The notes beneath the pieces are model-generated. The model worked only from the letters and a program-made list of their open reading frames with translations. It did not search any database and was not told the DNA's origin. From an uncultured Saprospiraceae bacterium (GTDB lineage: Bacteria > Bacteroidota > Bacteroidia > Chitinophagales > Saprospiraceae): a DNA stretch of 64,000 bases. The stretch lies in the NCBI GenBank assembly GCA_938016265.1, contig CALLWB010000002.1:106601-170600 (forward strand). The letters are read 5' to 3'. Each line of letters begins with the position of its first letter. The stretch's first letter is position 1. A program made the translations under genes and the position numbers. This document shows, piece after piece, positions 43,319 to 52,400 of this stretch.

Positions 43319-43747
43319 TTAGTAGGGTTGGTTGATCCAGTTTTTTCTTTCTTGTTCAACGTGGTTTACGACTATTTTTACTGGGAATTTTTCTTTGAGG
43401 TGAGTGGCTAGCGCGTCGGCACTGTACACGGATCGATGTTGACCGCCAGTACATCCAAAACTAACCATCAGATGCTGAAAATTTCGGTCCAGATAAACTT
43501 TTACGGAGCGATCGACTATATCGAAAGCAGTTGCCAGAAAGTCTTTTATATCCGTTTTTTCTTCGAGGAAATCGATCACCGGTTGGTCTCTTCCGGTAAT
43601 TGTTTTATAAGGTTCGAATCTTCCAGGATTCAGTATCGCTCTGCAATCGAATACATGACCTCCCCCATTGCCTGATGGGTCTTCAGGGATTCCTTTTTTG
43701 TAGGAGAAACTGGTAATTGTAATTTGTAGTTGTGCGTTTTCGTTCAT
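43319..43747 (-). CDS. Stand-alone RapZ C-terminal domain protein
   Basis: 142-residue protein matching only the C-terminal half of RapZ/YvcJ: SFSYKKGIPEDPSGNGGGHVFDCRAILNPGR near the N-terminus and VSFGCTGGQHRSVYSADALA near residue 110. The P-loop kinase half is absent. In E. coli the C-terminal domain of RapZ binds glucosamine-6-phosphate and acts in sRNA control of GlmS. Lying between AmgK-like and MurU-like genes, with a four-base overlap to the former, it may sense or process an amino-sugar phosphate in cell-wall recycling. Confidence 0.88.
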   Translation of the reverse strand: MNENAQLQITITSFSYKKGIPEDPSGNGGGHVFDCRAILNPGRFEPYKTITGRDQPVIDFLEEKTDIKDFLATAFDIVDRSVKVYLDRNFQHLMVSFGCTGGQHRSVYSADALATHLKEKFPVKIVVNHVEQERKNWINQPY

Positions 43748-44769
43748 AAAAGATCTTTCAGTTTTTCGGATTGCAACATTCGATGTAAAGCGGGAATTAA
43801 CTCCTTCAATTCAATTGGCAATTCTTGATTTTGTAGCCACCATTTCAAGTTATCAATTCCAAATGGGATACTGGATAAGAAATGTGCTTTTCTTTCAAAA
43901 ATTCCGCGAAACCCGTAGGCTCCAAGCACTTGAAGGAATCGGACTACTTGAAATCCGACGTAATATTTACGAAAGGTCACGGCATTAATCGGAGTAATTT
44001 CGTTAGCTGCATTTAAATAATGTTGAAGCAGTTCTTCGCGAATTTCATTGGGAAGATTGGCTTTAGCCTGGTACAATAAAGAAACCACATCATACTGAAG
44101 TGCTCCACGTCTGCCTCCTTGAAAATCAATAAAGTAGGGTCGATCTTCAAAGATCATAATATTTCTGGCTTGAAAGTCCCGAAACATAAAATATTGAGCA
44201 TCTGCCTCCAGTAAAAAATCAGCAAGTTGGTGAAAGTCGTTTTCCAGTCCTTGTTCATCAAACGGGGTATTCAATAGTTTGAGGAAGTAATATTTGAAGT
44301 AATTTAAATCCCAAAGGATGGATTGTCGATCGAAGTGTTTGCGCTGCCAGCAAAGCGAATTGTCAAGGGTTTGGCCTGCTGTAATCTGTAGTCTGGCCAG
44401 TTGGGAAAGCGCTTGCTTGTATTGATCAAGCGCCGCCGGACTTACTTCATTGGTGGATCTATTCTGCGAAAGCAGACCTAACAAAGGCTGATCGCCTAGA
44501 TCTTGAACAAGGTAGACCTGATTGGCAATGTCTGCTCTTAGAATATTTGGAACGGGTAATTGATATTGCTGAAAGTGGTGCGTCATTCCAATGTATGCCT
44601 GATTTTCTGCTTGGTTATTATTGAAAACGCCCAAGACAGATTGTTCATCAGATTGTAGTCGGAAATACTGCCGATCGGATCCAGATTTTTGGAGGGGCGT
44701 TATTGTATCAGGTGTTCGGTCGAACTGTTGTCTGTAGAGTGCTAATAAAGGTGGTGGAATAGTATTCAA
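43744..44769 (-). CDS. amgK: Sugar kinase of the APH fold, AmgK-like
   Basis: 341-residue cytoplasmic kinase. It starts with a glycine-loop-like region (SGSDRQYFRLQ). The catalytic segment MFRDFQARNIMI corresponds to the HxDxxxxN loop of aminoglycoside phosphotransferases, and YFIDFQGGRRGALQYDV holds the metal-binding Asp. AmgK phosphorylates the anomeric hydroxyl of MurNAc/GlcNAc, feeding MurU. It overlaps both neighbours by four bases (ATGA), so the order EamA-EamA-AmgK-RapZC-MurU is a single coupled operon. Annotation as AmgK depends on the neighbouring MurU-like gene. Confidence 0.86.
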   Translation of the reverse strand: MNTIPPPLLALYRQQFDRTPDTITPLQKSGSDRQYFRLQSDEQSVLGVFNNNQAENQAYIGMTHHFQQYQLPVPNILRADIANQVYLVQDLGDQPLLGLLSQNRSTNEVSPAALDQYKQALSQLARLQITAGQTLDNSLCWQRKHFDRQSILWDLNYFKYYFLKLLNTPFDEQGLENDFHQLADFLLEADAQYFMFRDFQARNIMIFEDRPYFIDFQGGRRGALQYDVVSLLYQAKANLPNEIREELLQHYLNAANEITPINAVTFRKYYVGFQVVRFLQVLGAYGFRGIFERKAHFLSSIPFGIDNLKWWLQNQELPIELKELIPALHRMLQSEKLKDLL

Positions 44770-45128
44770 AATGTGCCTGATAGTTTGTCTACATTAAAAA
44801 TTAAGATGCCAACAAAGATAATTAATATTGCATATCGCTGTCGTTTTGTGAGCCGTTCCCCAAGAAAAAAATAAGATAAAACAGGCACTAAAATATAGAC
44901 AACTGGTACAATAAAGGCCAATTCCTTCAAAGGAATCACTTTCAAAAAATATAGATTGAGCAGCGTTACCATCACAAACAGTACATATCCCGATATTGAA
45001 AACGTATTCAAATACAACGCAAGAAAAGACCCTTTATCCCTACCAAAGTTGGCTCCTTTTTTAAGCAAAATCTGGGCAATCGAAGTGACCAAAACTGACA
45101 ACAATGCAACTAGATAATACTTAAGCAT
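44766..45128 (-). CDS. Small EamA/SMR-type membrane protein (second of pair)
   Basis: 120-residue inner-membrane protein with four helices and an EamA half-size layout, as in SMR efflux and ArnE/ArnF flippase subunits. Visible features are LKKGANFGRDKG after helix 1, KELAFIVPVVYILVPVLSYFFLGERL and a Lys/Arg loop before the last helix. It is paralogous to the next upstream gene and overlaps it by eight bases, so they should form a heterodimer. It overlaps the AmgK start by four bases. It may flip a lipid-linked sugar or move an amino sugar; undetermined. Confidence 0.8.
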   Translation of the reverse strand: MLKYYLVALLSVLVTSIAQILLKKGANFGRDKGSFLALYLNTFSISGYVLFVMVTLLNLYFLKVIPLKELAFIVPVVYILVPVLSYFFLGERLTKRQRYAILIIFVGILIFNVDKLSGTF

Positions 45129-45492
45129 GTTCTTCCTTTCTTGTATTCATCATGATAACTCCCATCAACATCACCAGCGTACCAAGAATGTTGTTCCAGC
45201 TAATCGTTTCGTCAAACAACAAATAGCCAAATATTAAAAGCAACACCATATTCAAACTCACCGCCGGGTAAGCAATCGACAACGGCAAATGCTTCAAGAC
45301 CAACTGCCAAATCACGCTCCTGACAAAAAACAAACTAAAACTGACCAGATAAAAGACATTCGTTATGATCGCAACAAACGAAAAAGTCTCCAAGGTAATC
45401 GCCGCCTGCTTAAATAAAATCAGAGTAAGCGCCTGCAACAAAATAGTCGCTCCCAATAATCCCCAGACAAAGAGTTTGTTTGCTTGTTTCAT
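45121..45492 (-). CDS. Small EamA/SMR-type membrane protein (first of pair)
   Basis: 123-residue four-helix membrane protein of the same half-size EamA/SMR type. It contains LKHLPLSIAYPAVSLNMVLLLIFGYLLFDETISW, shown here only for its SIAYP and FDETISW motifs typical of the family. It is first gene of the EamA-EamA-AmgK-RapZC-MurU operon. It is divergent from the GT39 gene, which recalls the arn locus, where ArnE/ArnF flip an aminosugar lipid used by ArnT. Confidence 0.78.
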   Translation of the reverse strand: MKQANKLFVWGLLGATILLQALTLILFKQAAITLETFSFVAIITNVFYLVSFSLFFVRSVIWQLVLKHLPLSIAYPAVSLNMVLLLIFGYLLFDETISWNNILGTLVMLMGVIMMNTRKEEHA

Positions 45493-45540
45493 AGATTAAT
45501 CCCTTCCTTTACAACTAACATATGGTTTTATTATTTTTTT

Positions 45541-45548
45541 TATCTTTG
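45541..45548 (+). promoter_or_regulatory. -7 promoter element (TATCTTTG)
   Basis: TAnnTTTG match 66 bases before the GT39 start codon, in the divergent spacer. Confidence 0.55.
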
Positions 45549-45614
45549 CAAACTTAGTAAAATCACGCTACTTCTTCCCATTTTTACGGAAGTAAGAGAA
45601 AACCGAACACTGAA

Positions 45615-47372
45615 ATGGCGAAGAAAAAAAAGTCAAAAGGATCACATAAACAAACTGGTCCTATCAAAAAAAAAGCAGTAAAATCTGCTGCAGGAAGTAC
45701 TCCGTCTCTAAAGATAAATGAGAACTATCTAGCGTGGGGTATACTAGGTATACTGGCGATATTGGTCATTATCATTCGTATGAATTTCCTTAGTATTCCT
45801 ATGGAAAGGGATGAAGGTATTTATGCTTATTTCGGGCAGTTGGTTCTGGATGGACAGACGCCTTATCTTGATTTTCATGAGTTCAAATTTCCTGGTATTT
45901 ATTATGGATATGCCTTGCTGATTGCCATTTTTGGTAAAACGGTGGAGGGCTTGCATGTTGGGATTCTGATTTTGAATCTGGCAACCATCTATTTCTGTTT
46001 TCTGATTGGTAAAAAGTGGTTTAATACTACTGCGGGGATTGCCGCAGCAGTTGGATATGCTTTACTTTCCCTTACTTCACAGGCGTCTGGATTTACGACT
46101 CAATCGGAGCATATTGTTACTTTTTTCGCTTCAGGAGGCATTGCATTGTTGATTCATTCTTTACAAAATGGTAAAAACTGGCAGTTGTTTGCAGCAGGTG
46201 TGTTGATTTGTCTTTCTTTCTTGACGAAGTCGAATGGGATGTTTTTCATTTTGTTTGGTGGTCTAATAACCGTCATGCATTACTTTTTCAAGGAAAACAA
46301 GCAAGACAGCGATTCCACTTTGGAAAACACTATCCCTGCTGGGCGAGACTGGATGGAGATTATCAAAAAAGGAGCAATTTATTCTGCTGGGGTTTTTGGA
46401 ATTTTCGGATTGGTTTGTCTGATTATGGCAGCGCAAGGCGCTTTGTCAGAAATGTTTTACTGGACCATTGAAGCACCGAAAGCTTATGTAGGAGCAGTAA
46501 CACTTGAATACGGAAAAGAACGGTTTCTCACCACGCTTCCCAGAGTCACGAATGGCTATATGTCTTTCTGGATACTGGCAATGCTTTCCTTGATTTTAGT
46601 GTGGCTGACGAAGGTTTCTATGACCAAAAAAATTGGATTATTGCTTTTTGCGGTTCTTTCCTTTTTTACGATCACACCGGGAATGCGGTTTTATGGTCAT
46701 TATTGGTTGCAGTTGATGCCTTGTCTGGCAGTTATGCTTGGCGCTACCTTTTTTGCTGGCCAGGAGCTACTTTCAAAGTTTGTTAACAAACAGATGGTCA
46801 CTGCTGGACTTGGGGTTGTTTTATTTTTGATGGTAGCTATGAATCTATCAACCTTCAAAGAGTATTATTTCAATCCAAATCATAAAAAAGTACTCCGTGA
46901 AACTTACGGGATGAACCCATTTCCAGAGGCAAAAGTGATTGGCGATTATATCAAAAAACGGACGACTAAGGAAGACAAGATTGTTCTGATCGGCTCTGAG
47001 CCTCAAATCTATTTTTATGCAGACCGGCGCTGTCCGTCTGAGCATGCGTACTTCTCGTACCTGATGTATGACAAGGATGACCCAAAAGTTGCCCAGTCCA
47101 TCAAGGAATTCAAGGAAGATGTAGAACGCGACCTGCCAAAATATGTGGTGCTATTCAATCATCGAATATCCATCCTCGCAAAACCAAACAGCGACATGAC
47201 CATCTTCAATTGGTACTCCAACTATATCAACAAGAATGGCTACAAAAAAGTAGGAATGGCAGACATGCTCTCCGCCAACGAAACCAAGTACATTTGGGAC
47301 GACAATCCCCAACAATTGAATACCTATAAGCCGAAGAGCCAATTTTGGATCGAAGTATTTCAAAAACAATAA
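45615..47372 (+). CDS. Glycosyltransferase family 39/ArnT-like membrane protein
   Basis: 585-residue polytopic membrane enzyme. It opens with a very Lys-rich cytoplasmic tail (about residues 1-25). The first periplasmic loop has MERDEGIYAYFGQLVLDGQTPYLDFHEFKFPG, of which DEGIYAY holds the catalytic Asp-Glu typical of GT39/GT83-type transferases. About ten helices follow to residue 415 and then a soluble C-terminal domain. Such enzymes move a sugar from a polyprenyl carrier to lipid or protein on the outer face of the inner membrane. The cupin sugar isomerase starts 15 bases on. The acceptor is unknown. Confidence 0.88.
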   Translation: MAKKKKSKGSHKQTGPIKKKAVKSAAGSTPSLKINENYLAWGILGILAILVIIIRMNFLSIPMERDEGIYAYFGQLVLDGQTPYLDFHEFKFPGIYYGYALLIAIFGKTVEGLHVGILILNLATIYFCFLIGKKWFNTTAGIAAAVGYALLSLTSQASGFTTQSEHIVTFFASGGIALLIHSLQNGKNWQLFAAGVLICLSFLTKSNGMFFILFGGLITVMHYFFKENKQDSDSTLENTIPAGRDWMEIIKKGAIYSAGVFGIFGLVCLIMAAQGALSEMFYWTIEAPKAYVGAVTLEYGKERFLTTLPRVTNGYMSFWILAMLSLILVWLTKVSMTKKIGLLLFAVLSFFTITPGMRFYGHYWLQLMPCLAVMLGATFFAGQELLSKFVNKQMVTAGLGVVLFLMVAMNLSTFKEYYFNPNHKKVLRETYGMNPFPEAKVIGDYIKKRTTKEDKIVLIGSEPQIYFYADRRCPSEHAYFSYLMYDKDDPKVAQSIKEFKEDVERDLPKYVVLFNHRISILAKPNSDMTIFNWYSNYINKNGYKKVGMADMLSANETKYIWDDNPQQLNTYKPKSQFWIEVFQKQ

Positions 47373-47387
47373 GGAAGTTGTATACCT

Positions 47388-47789
47388 ATGAATAAAACTC
47401 AACCTCATTTAATAGAATTCCCTAAAATCGGAGAATCCTCCATCGGCTACATCAGCGTAGGTGAAACCCACAAAGATATTCCGTTTACGATCGAGCGGAT
47501 TTTCTGGACCTACTACACCCCGGAAAGTATTGTCCGTGGAAGACACGCCCATCATGAGACTGAAATGATCCTGATTGCTGTTAGTGGGCGAATCACGGTC
47601 GTTACGGAGATGCCTGGTGGAGAAGTCAATACGTTTATTTTGGACGCGCCAAATAAAGCGGTTTATATGCCAAAATTGTGCTGGCACACGATGCAGTATA
47701 GTCATTCTGCGGTGCAACTCGTCCTTGCTTCCACGCACTATGAAGCGAAGGACTATATTCGGGAATATGAGGATTTTGAGAAGTTGTAA
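47388..47789 (+). CDS. Sugar 3,4-ketoisomerase cupin (FdtA/QdtA, WxcM-like)
   Basis: 133-residue cupin of the WxcM/FdtA/QdtA type. Key features are IERIFWTYYTPESIVRGRHAH, with the HAH motif near residue 50, VSGRITVVTE, and MPKLCWHTMQYS near residue 105. It ends KDYIREYEDFEKL. FdtA/QdtA isomerise dTDP-4-keto-6-deoxyglucose to the 3-keto sugar, which a DegT aminotransferase then aminates to Fuc3N or Qui3N. A fitting DegT gene lies at 56141. Which epimer is made cannot be told. A relic of a second such gene lies at 49046-49132. Confidence 0.9.
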   Translation: MNKTQPHLIEFPKIGESSIGYISVGETHKDIPFTIERIFWTYYTPESIVRGRHAHHETEMILIAVSGRITVVTEMPGGEVNTFILDAPNKAVYMPKLCWHTMQYSHSAVQLVLASTHYEAKDYIREYEDFEKL

Positions 47790-48000
47790 AGTAGGTGTTT
47801 GTAAAAGCTAGCCAACTTCAAAATAATTGACTAAAGCAACCCGTGCCCATATCTCCATGTTCGATGCGATGGCTAAAGCCTGCCTTCCATTTGCACAGCA
47901 GGCAAGCAAATTATCCCGCAGGTGAAGTTAATCAGCATCTTTTTGGTGTTCTATTTTTCTTTTGATTTCAATGATGTTATTTTGTGTTTATTGATCACAA

Positions 48001-48870
48001 CTAATTTCCAAAAATTGGAGCATCCGAGCCTGCATTGCAACAACTTCCTGATGGATTGGCTGGGGTACTCTGGTCGCAATATGGATCAGAACCTCCTGCA
48101 CATTCTGCGTCATTATCAGCAAGATCTCCATCCCAATCACAAGGACCTAATGCTGGATAAGTATTTAAAGCGTCACATAAATCTCCTGCGCCGGTTACGT
48201 TTGGATTTGGATTGGGTATACAGGGGTTTTCGTCATCTGGATCTACTCCATTGTCGACACCGTCTTCGTCACAATCCGCATTGGCATCTGTCAAATCACA
48301 GGCTGGAGGTACAGTCCCACAGATACCAACGCCATATGAATTGGACGAATTTCCATGATTATTTGTCTGCAAGGTCAAGCTGGTAAAAGCAGCGGAAGAA
48401 GTGGCGATAAAAACGCCAGCACCATTATTAATATCTCCACTTGCAAAGGCCATCGTATTCCCTGAGATACCTAGTGCTCCACAAGTTGGGGTAGATGCGG
48501 TGATCGTCAACGTACCTGCATTTGTCGTGAGTGTTAACGTTTCATTCGTACCAATAGGATCCATAGCCACAATGGTAAAAGTAAATGTGGTAATCGGTTG
48601 AGATAATGTGAGCACAGCAGACCCTCCTGATGGCATCTGGTAGTTAAACGTAGGAGTAGCCACCATGCCGCCATTCGTACAAAAAGGCCAAGTAGATCCG
48701 CCATTTAAAAAAGCGCCGCCACCTAAAGTTTGGCCAATTACTGTGGAGGTCGTTCCTTCTATATAATTTCCTAGATTTGCTCCAATAAGACATTGCCCCT
48801 TCAGTTCTCCTGAGAGGCTGAATAACCCAAAACAACCTATTATAACTAGTAATAGTCTAATTTTTTTCAT
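48001..48870 (-). CDS. Secreted protein with calcium-binding thrombospondin-type-3-like repeats
   Basis: 289-residue secreted protein. The signal peptide ends near LKGQ (about residue 25). Residues 25-190 are a Thr/Gly/Ala-rich beta domain. The last 100 residues contain Asp-rich repeats (ADCDEDGVDNGVDPDDENPC, CDWDGDLADNDAECAGGSDPYC) resembling thrombospondin type 3 calcium-binding repeats. There is no T9SS tail and it ends abruptly after a Cys-rich segment. It is inserted between glycan genes. An adhesive or structural surface role is likely but not shown. Confidence 0.75.
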   Translation of the reverse strand: MKKIRLLLVIIGCFGLFSLSGELKGQCLIGANLGNYIEGTTSTVIGQTLGGGAFLNGGSTWPFCTNGGMVATPTFNYQMPSGGSAVLTLSQPITTFTFTIVAMDPIGTNETLTLTTNAGTLTITASTPTCGALGISGNTMAFASGDINNGAGVFIATSSAAFTSLTLQTNNHGNSSNSYGVGICGTVPPACDLTDANADCDEDGVDNGVDPDDENPCIPNPNPNVTGAGDLCDALNTYPALGPCDWDGDLADNDAECAGGSDPYCDQSTPANPSGSCCNAGSDAPIFGN

Positions 48871-49480
48871 GAAATTGTTTGTTAGCTGTTTTTTAATTGC
48901 TCCACATCCTATTTTGCCTACATCAAAAATAAGAAAAAAGTAGACTTAATTTCCCTAAACAACCACAAGCAGCTTTTCCAACTCCCTCCCTTTGCAAAAT
49001 ACATGGATCTTGAATTGACAGAAAATCATCACTACACAAAGGAAAAGGATTTTACGAATTGCATCACGTTTATCAAATGAAACAAAGGACTATATCCAGC
49101 AATACCGAGATTTTGAAAAATTGCAGCTATAAATAGGGCAAGGAACAACAAAATTTAGCGCTTTTCCCAGGAATATCTTCTAATTTTTCTTAGATAAAAA
49201 ATAAAAATATTTCTGCTACAAAAAAAATATTCCAACTTACTGCACACTTTTATTTAGCCGCTAAATGATTGATGAACGCTTGACATGCTTTGTTAAACTG
49301 CTCACATTTTGCCGTTTACATTTTGAACAATTCTGTATACTATCAAAACACAATAGTCCCGTTCAAAATTTACACTCTATCACTCTGCTAAAGAAGGTAG
49401 GGTAAGCCAATATAGTTGTGTCGTACCAGTATACTTTACGTATCTTCACACCAAATTTACCATCACTCAACCATCTATCC
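48871..49480. other. 610-base gene-poor stretch with gene relic
   Basis: Separates the divergent thrombospondin-like and metallopeptidase genes. Its only coding trace is the ketoisomerase-gene relic at 49046-49132. The remainder is AT-rich with no supported gene. Confidence 0.6.
49046..49132 (+). pseudogene. Relic of the 3' end of a WxcM/FdtA-type ketoisomerase gene
   Basis: The plus-strand frame reads ILRIASRLSNETKDYIQQ then YRDFEKLQL and a stop. This closely matches the end of the intact gene at 47388 (LVLASTHYEAKDYIREY then EDFEKL). The frame closes at an upstream stop near 49016 and the first hundred residues are missing. The fragment lies 1.3 kb downstream of the intact copy, with the thrombospondin-like gene between. 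It looks like the stub left by a duplication, recombination or insertion. Too short to be functional. Confidence 0.65.
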
Positions 49481-52400
49481 ATGAAATCGAATTTTATCTA
49501 CCCTAAAATTTTGATTTGTCTATCAATTCTTCTCCCTGCCACACTTTTTGCACAAAAAAAGAATTTGTGGAAGGACATTTCAGAATCAAAAATATTCTTA
49601 AAAGGACAACGACAAATCATCCCGCAGAAATATCGAACAGTTTCGCTTGATCTGAATGCCTTACAACTAAAACTCGCACTAAGTCCACTAGAGTCTACAA
49701 CTACCAAGAAAACAAGCTCTATGGTGGTTACTTTCCCGATGCCAGACGGACAAATGCAAAATTTCAAAATCGTCGAGTCTCCAATAATGGAACCTGGGCT
49801 AACCGCCAAATTTCCAAACCTGAAAACTTACCTGGCACAAGGTATCGATGATCCACACGCCACCATGCGATTTGATATTACACACAAAGGTTTTCATGGG
49901 ATGATTCTTTCCCCTAACGGAGCAGTTTTTATAGATCCGTATAGCTCAGCAAGCACAGACAACTACATCACTTATTACAAGAACGATTACGTTGCCAACA
50001 AAAAATTTGTTTGCCACGTATCTGGAACCACACAAAACTCCAGCAACACAGGAAACAATGCTAAGTTAAATGTATTTTCAAATGGAACAACGCTTCGCAC
50101 GTATAGAATGGCAGTAGCTGCTACAGGGGAATACACCAGCTATCATGGAGGATCAGTGGCCGATGGCCTGGCTGCCATAGTAACAACGATGAACCGGGTC
50201 AACCAGGTTTATGAAAACGATTTTGCGATACGAATGATACTTGTTGCCAACAACGACCAAATCATTTATACCAATGGGAATACCGATCCATTTAATAACA
50301 ATAATGCAGGCACTCTGATTGGCCAAAGCCAGACCGAAATTGATGGGACCATTGGTAGCAACAATTATGATATTGGGCATACTGTAAGTACGGGAGGTGG
50401 TGGACTTGCCTCCTTGCGTGTTCCTTGCTCTAATGGCTCCAAGGCAAGAGGTATTACAGGTAGTGGCAATCCTGTCGGAGATCCATATGATATCGACTAT
50501 GTTGCCCACGAAATTGGCCATCAGTTTGGAGGAAACCATACTTTCAACGGAAGTTCAGGAAGTTGTGGGGGCAATATTTCCAGCCATTCTTATGAGCCTG
50601 GAAGCGGATCTACGATTCAAGCCTATGCCGGAATTTGTTCGCCCCAAAACCTACAAAGTAACAGTGATCCCTACTTCCATTTTGAAAGTCTTCGGGAAAT
50701 GTTGGACTATGCGACCAACGGCACGGGTAATGGATGTCCCGCCAAAACTCCAACTGGCAACACACCGCCTGTAGCTAGCCATTCCATGGCAACTTCACTT
50801 ACTATTCCAATCAATACCCCTTTTGAATTGACAGGAGAAGGCACAGACCCCGACAATGATGTACTAACTTATTGTTGGGAGCAATTTGATTTAGGGCCAC
50901 AGGGAGCACCAGAATCTCCTTCCGGGAATGCGCCCATCTTTAGAAGTTGGAATCCTAATCCTAATCCTGTGCGGACCTTCCCCAGGCTAAGCAATCTACT
51001 TGTAAATTCTATCCCTTATGGGGAAATTCTTCCTACTTATACCCGATCTTTGGAGTTTAGATTGACCGTCCGAGATAATCGTGCTGGTGGTGGTGGCGTT
51101 CATTGTGCAGGCTATTCCGTTGATGTAGATGACAATTCGGGACCTTTCCTTGTAACGACTCCTAATACTACTGGAATAGTTTGGGAAGCTGGTTCTTCTC
51201 AAACTGTTGCATGGGATGTTGCAAATACAACGGCAGCGCCTGTAAGCTGCGCAAATGTAGATATCTTGTTGTCGACTGATGGCGGGAACACCTACCCTAC
51301 TGCCTTGGCGACAGGTATTCCTAATAATGGATCTGCTTCGATTGTTGTTCCCAATGCACCTTCTACAACAGTTCGAATTAAAGTAATTTGTTCAGACAAT
51401 ATCTTTTTTGACATTTCGAATCAAAACATAGAAATACTAGTTACCGGACCTGATTTTTCTCTGTCTGGCCTGCCTTCTGACCAATCTGTGTGTACCCCTG
51501 ACAATGGGATCTACACGATCAGCCTGAACGCGGTAGGCGGGTACACAAACCCGGTAAACCTTACAGCAACTGGACTTCCTGCAGGTATGAATGCGGTATT
51601 TTCCCCAGCAACAATTTCTGGAGGCTCTGGGACTTCTTCTCTCAGCTTGAATACAACAGGTGTCACCCCAGGCAACTATTCCATCACACTAGAAGGCGAT
51701 GGATCTATTGGAACCAAGATGACGACCATAGATATCGTTGTACTTGAAGGTATTCCAGGAACTGTTTTGCCTGCAAATCCTGAAAATGGGTTGGTAAATG
51801 CATCCGTATTTCCGGTTTTCTCCTGGGACGTTTTGCCAGGTGCAGAGAGGTATACTTTTGAACTTGCTGCAGATCCAATGTTTTCTCAACTACTGGAATC
51901 TGCTTCTGGGTTGACCGTTCCGAACTTTGACCTCGGGACTACCCTCTCTCCAAATACTTCTTACTACTGGCGCGTCAGGGCTGATAATTTTTGTGGTGTT
52001 GGAAGCTATTCATCTGTTCATGTTTTCCTTACGGAGAATGTGACTTGTTCTACTTATAGCAGCACGGATATACCAATCAGCATATCTGATTCAGGCACTC
52101 CCTCCATCACTTCTGAGTTGACCATCCCTGATGCCGGAACAATCTTAGACGTAAATGTATTAAACCTTGCAGGTGATCATACCTGGATCAATGACCTTGA
52201 ATTTGTGCTGACAAGTCCCGATAATACTAGTGTCGAAATTATCAGCAGAAGTTGCGGAAATCAAAATAATTTTGATCTTAATCTGGATGATGATGCTACG
52301 GGCACCTGGCCTTGTCCTCCTACAGATGGAGGTACTTATCCACCCTCCCAGGCACTATCCGCATTCAATGGAACAAACTTAAATGGGACATGGGGGTTGA

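Noticed and set aside
47922..48386. 154-residue plus-strand ORF over the thrombospondin-like gene
   Set aside because: Antisense to a signal-peptide-bearing gene with Asp repeats; its His/Arg-rich low-complexity product is explained by the complement of those repeats.
49002..49079. 25-codon ORF beginning MDLELTENHHYTKEK
   Set aside because: Overlaps the cupin-gene relic in another frame, with no promoter or homologue recognised.
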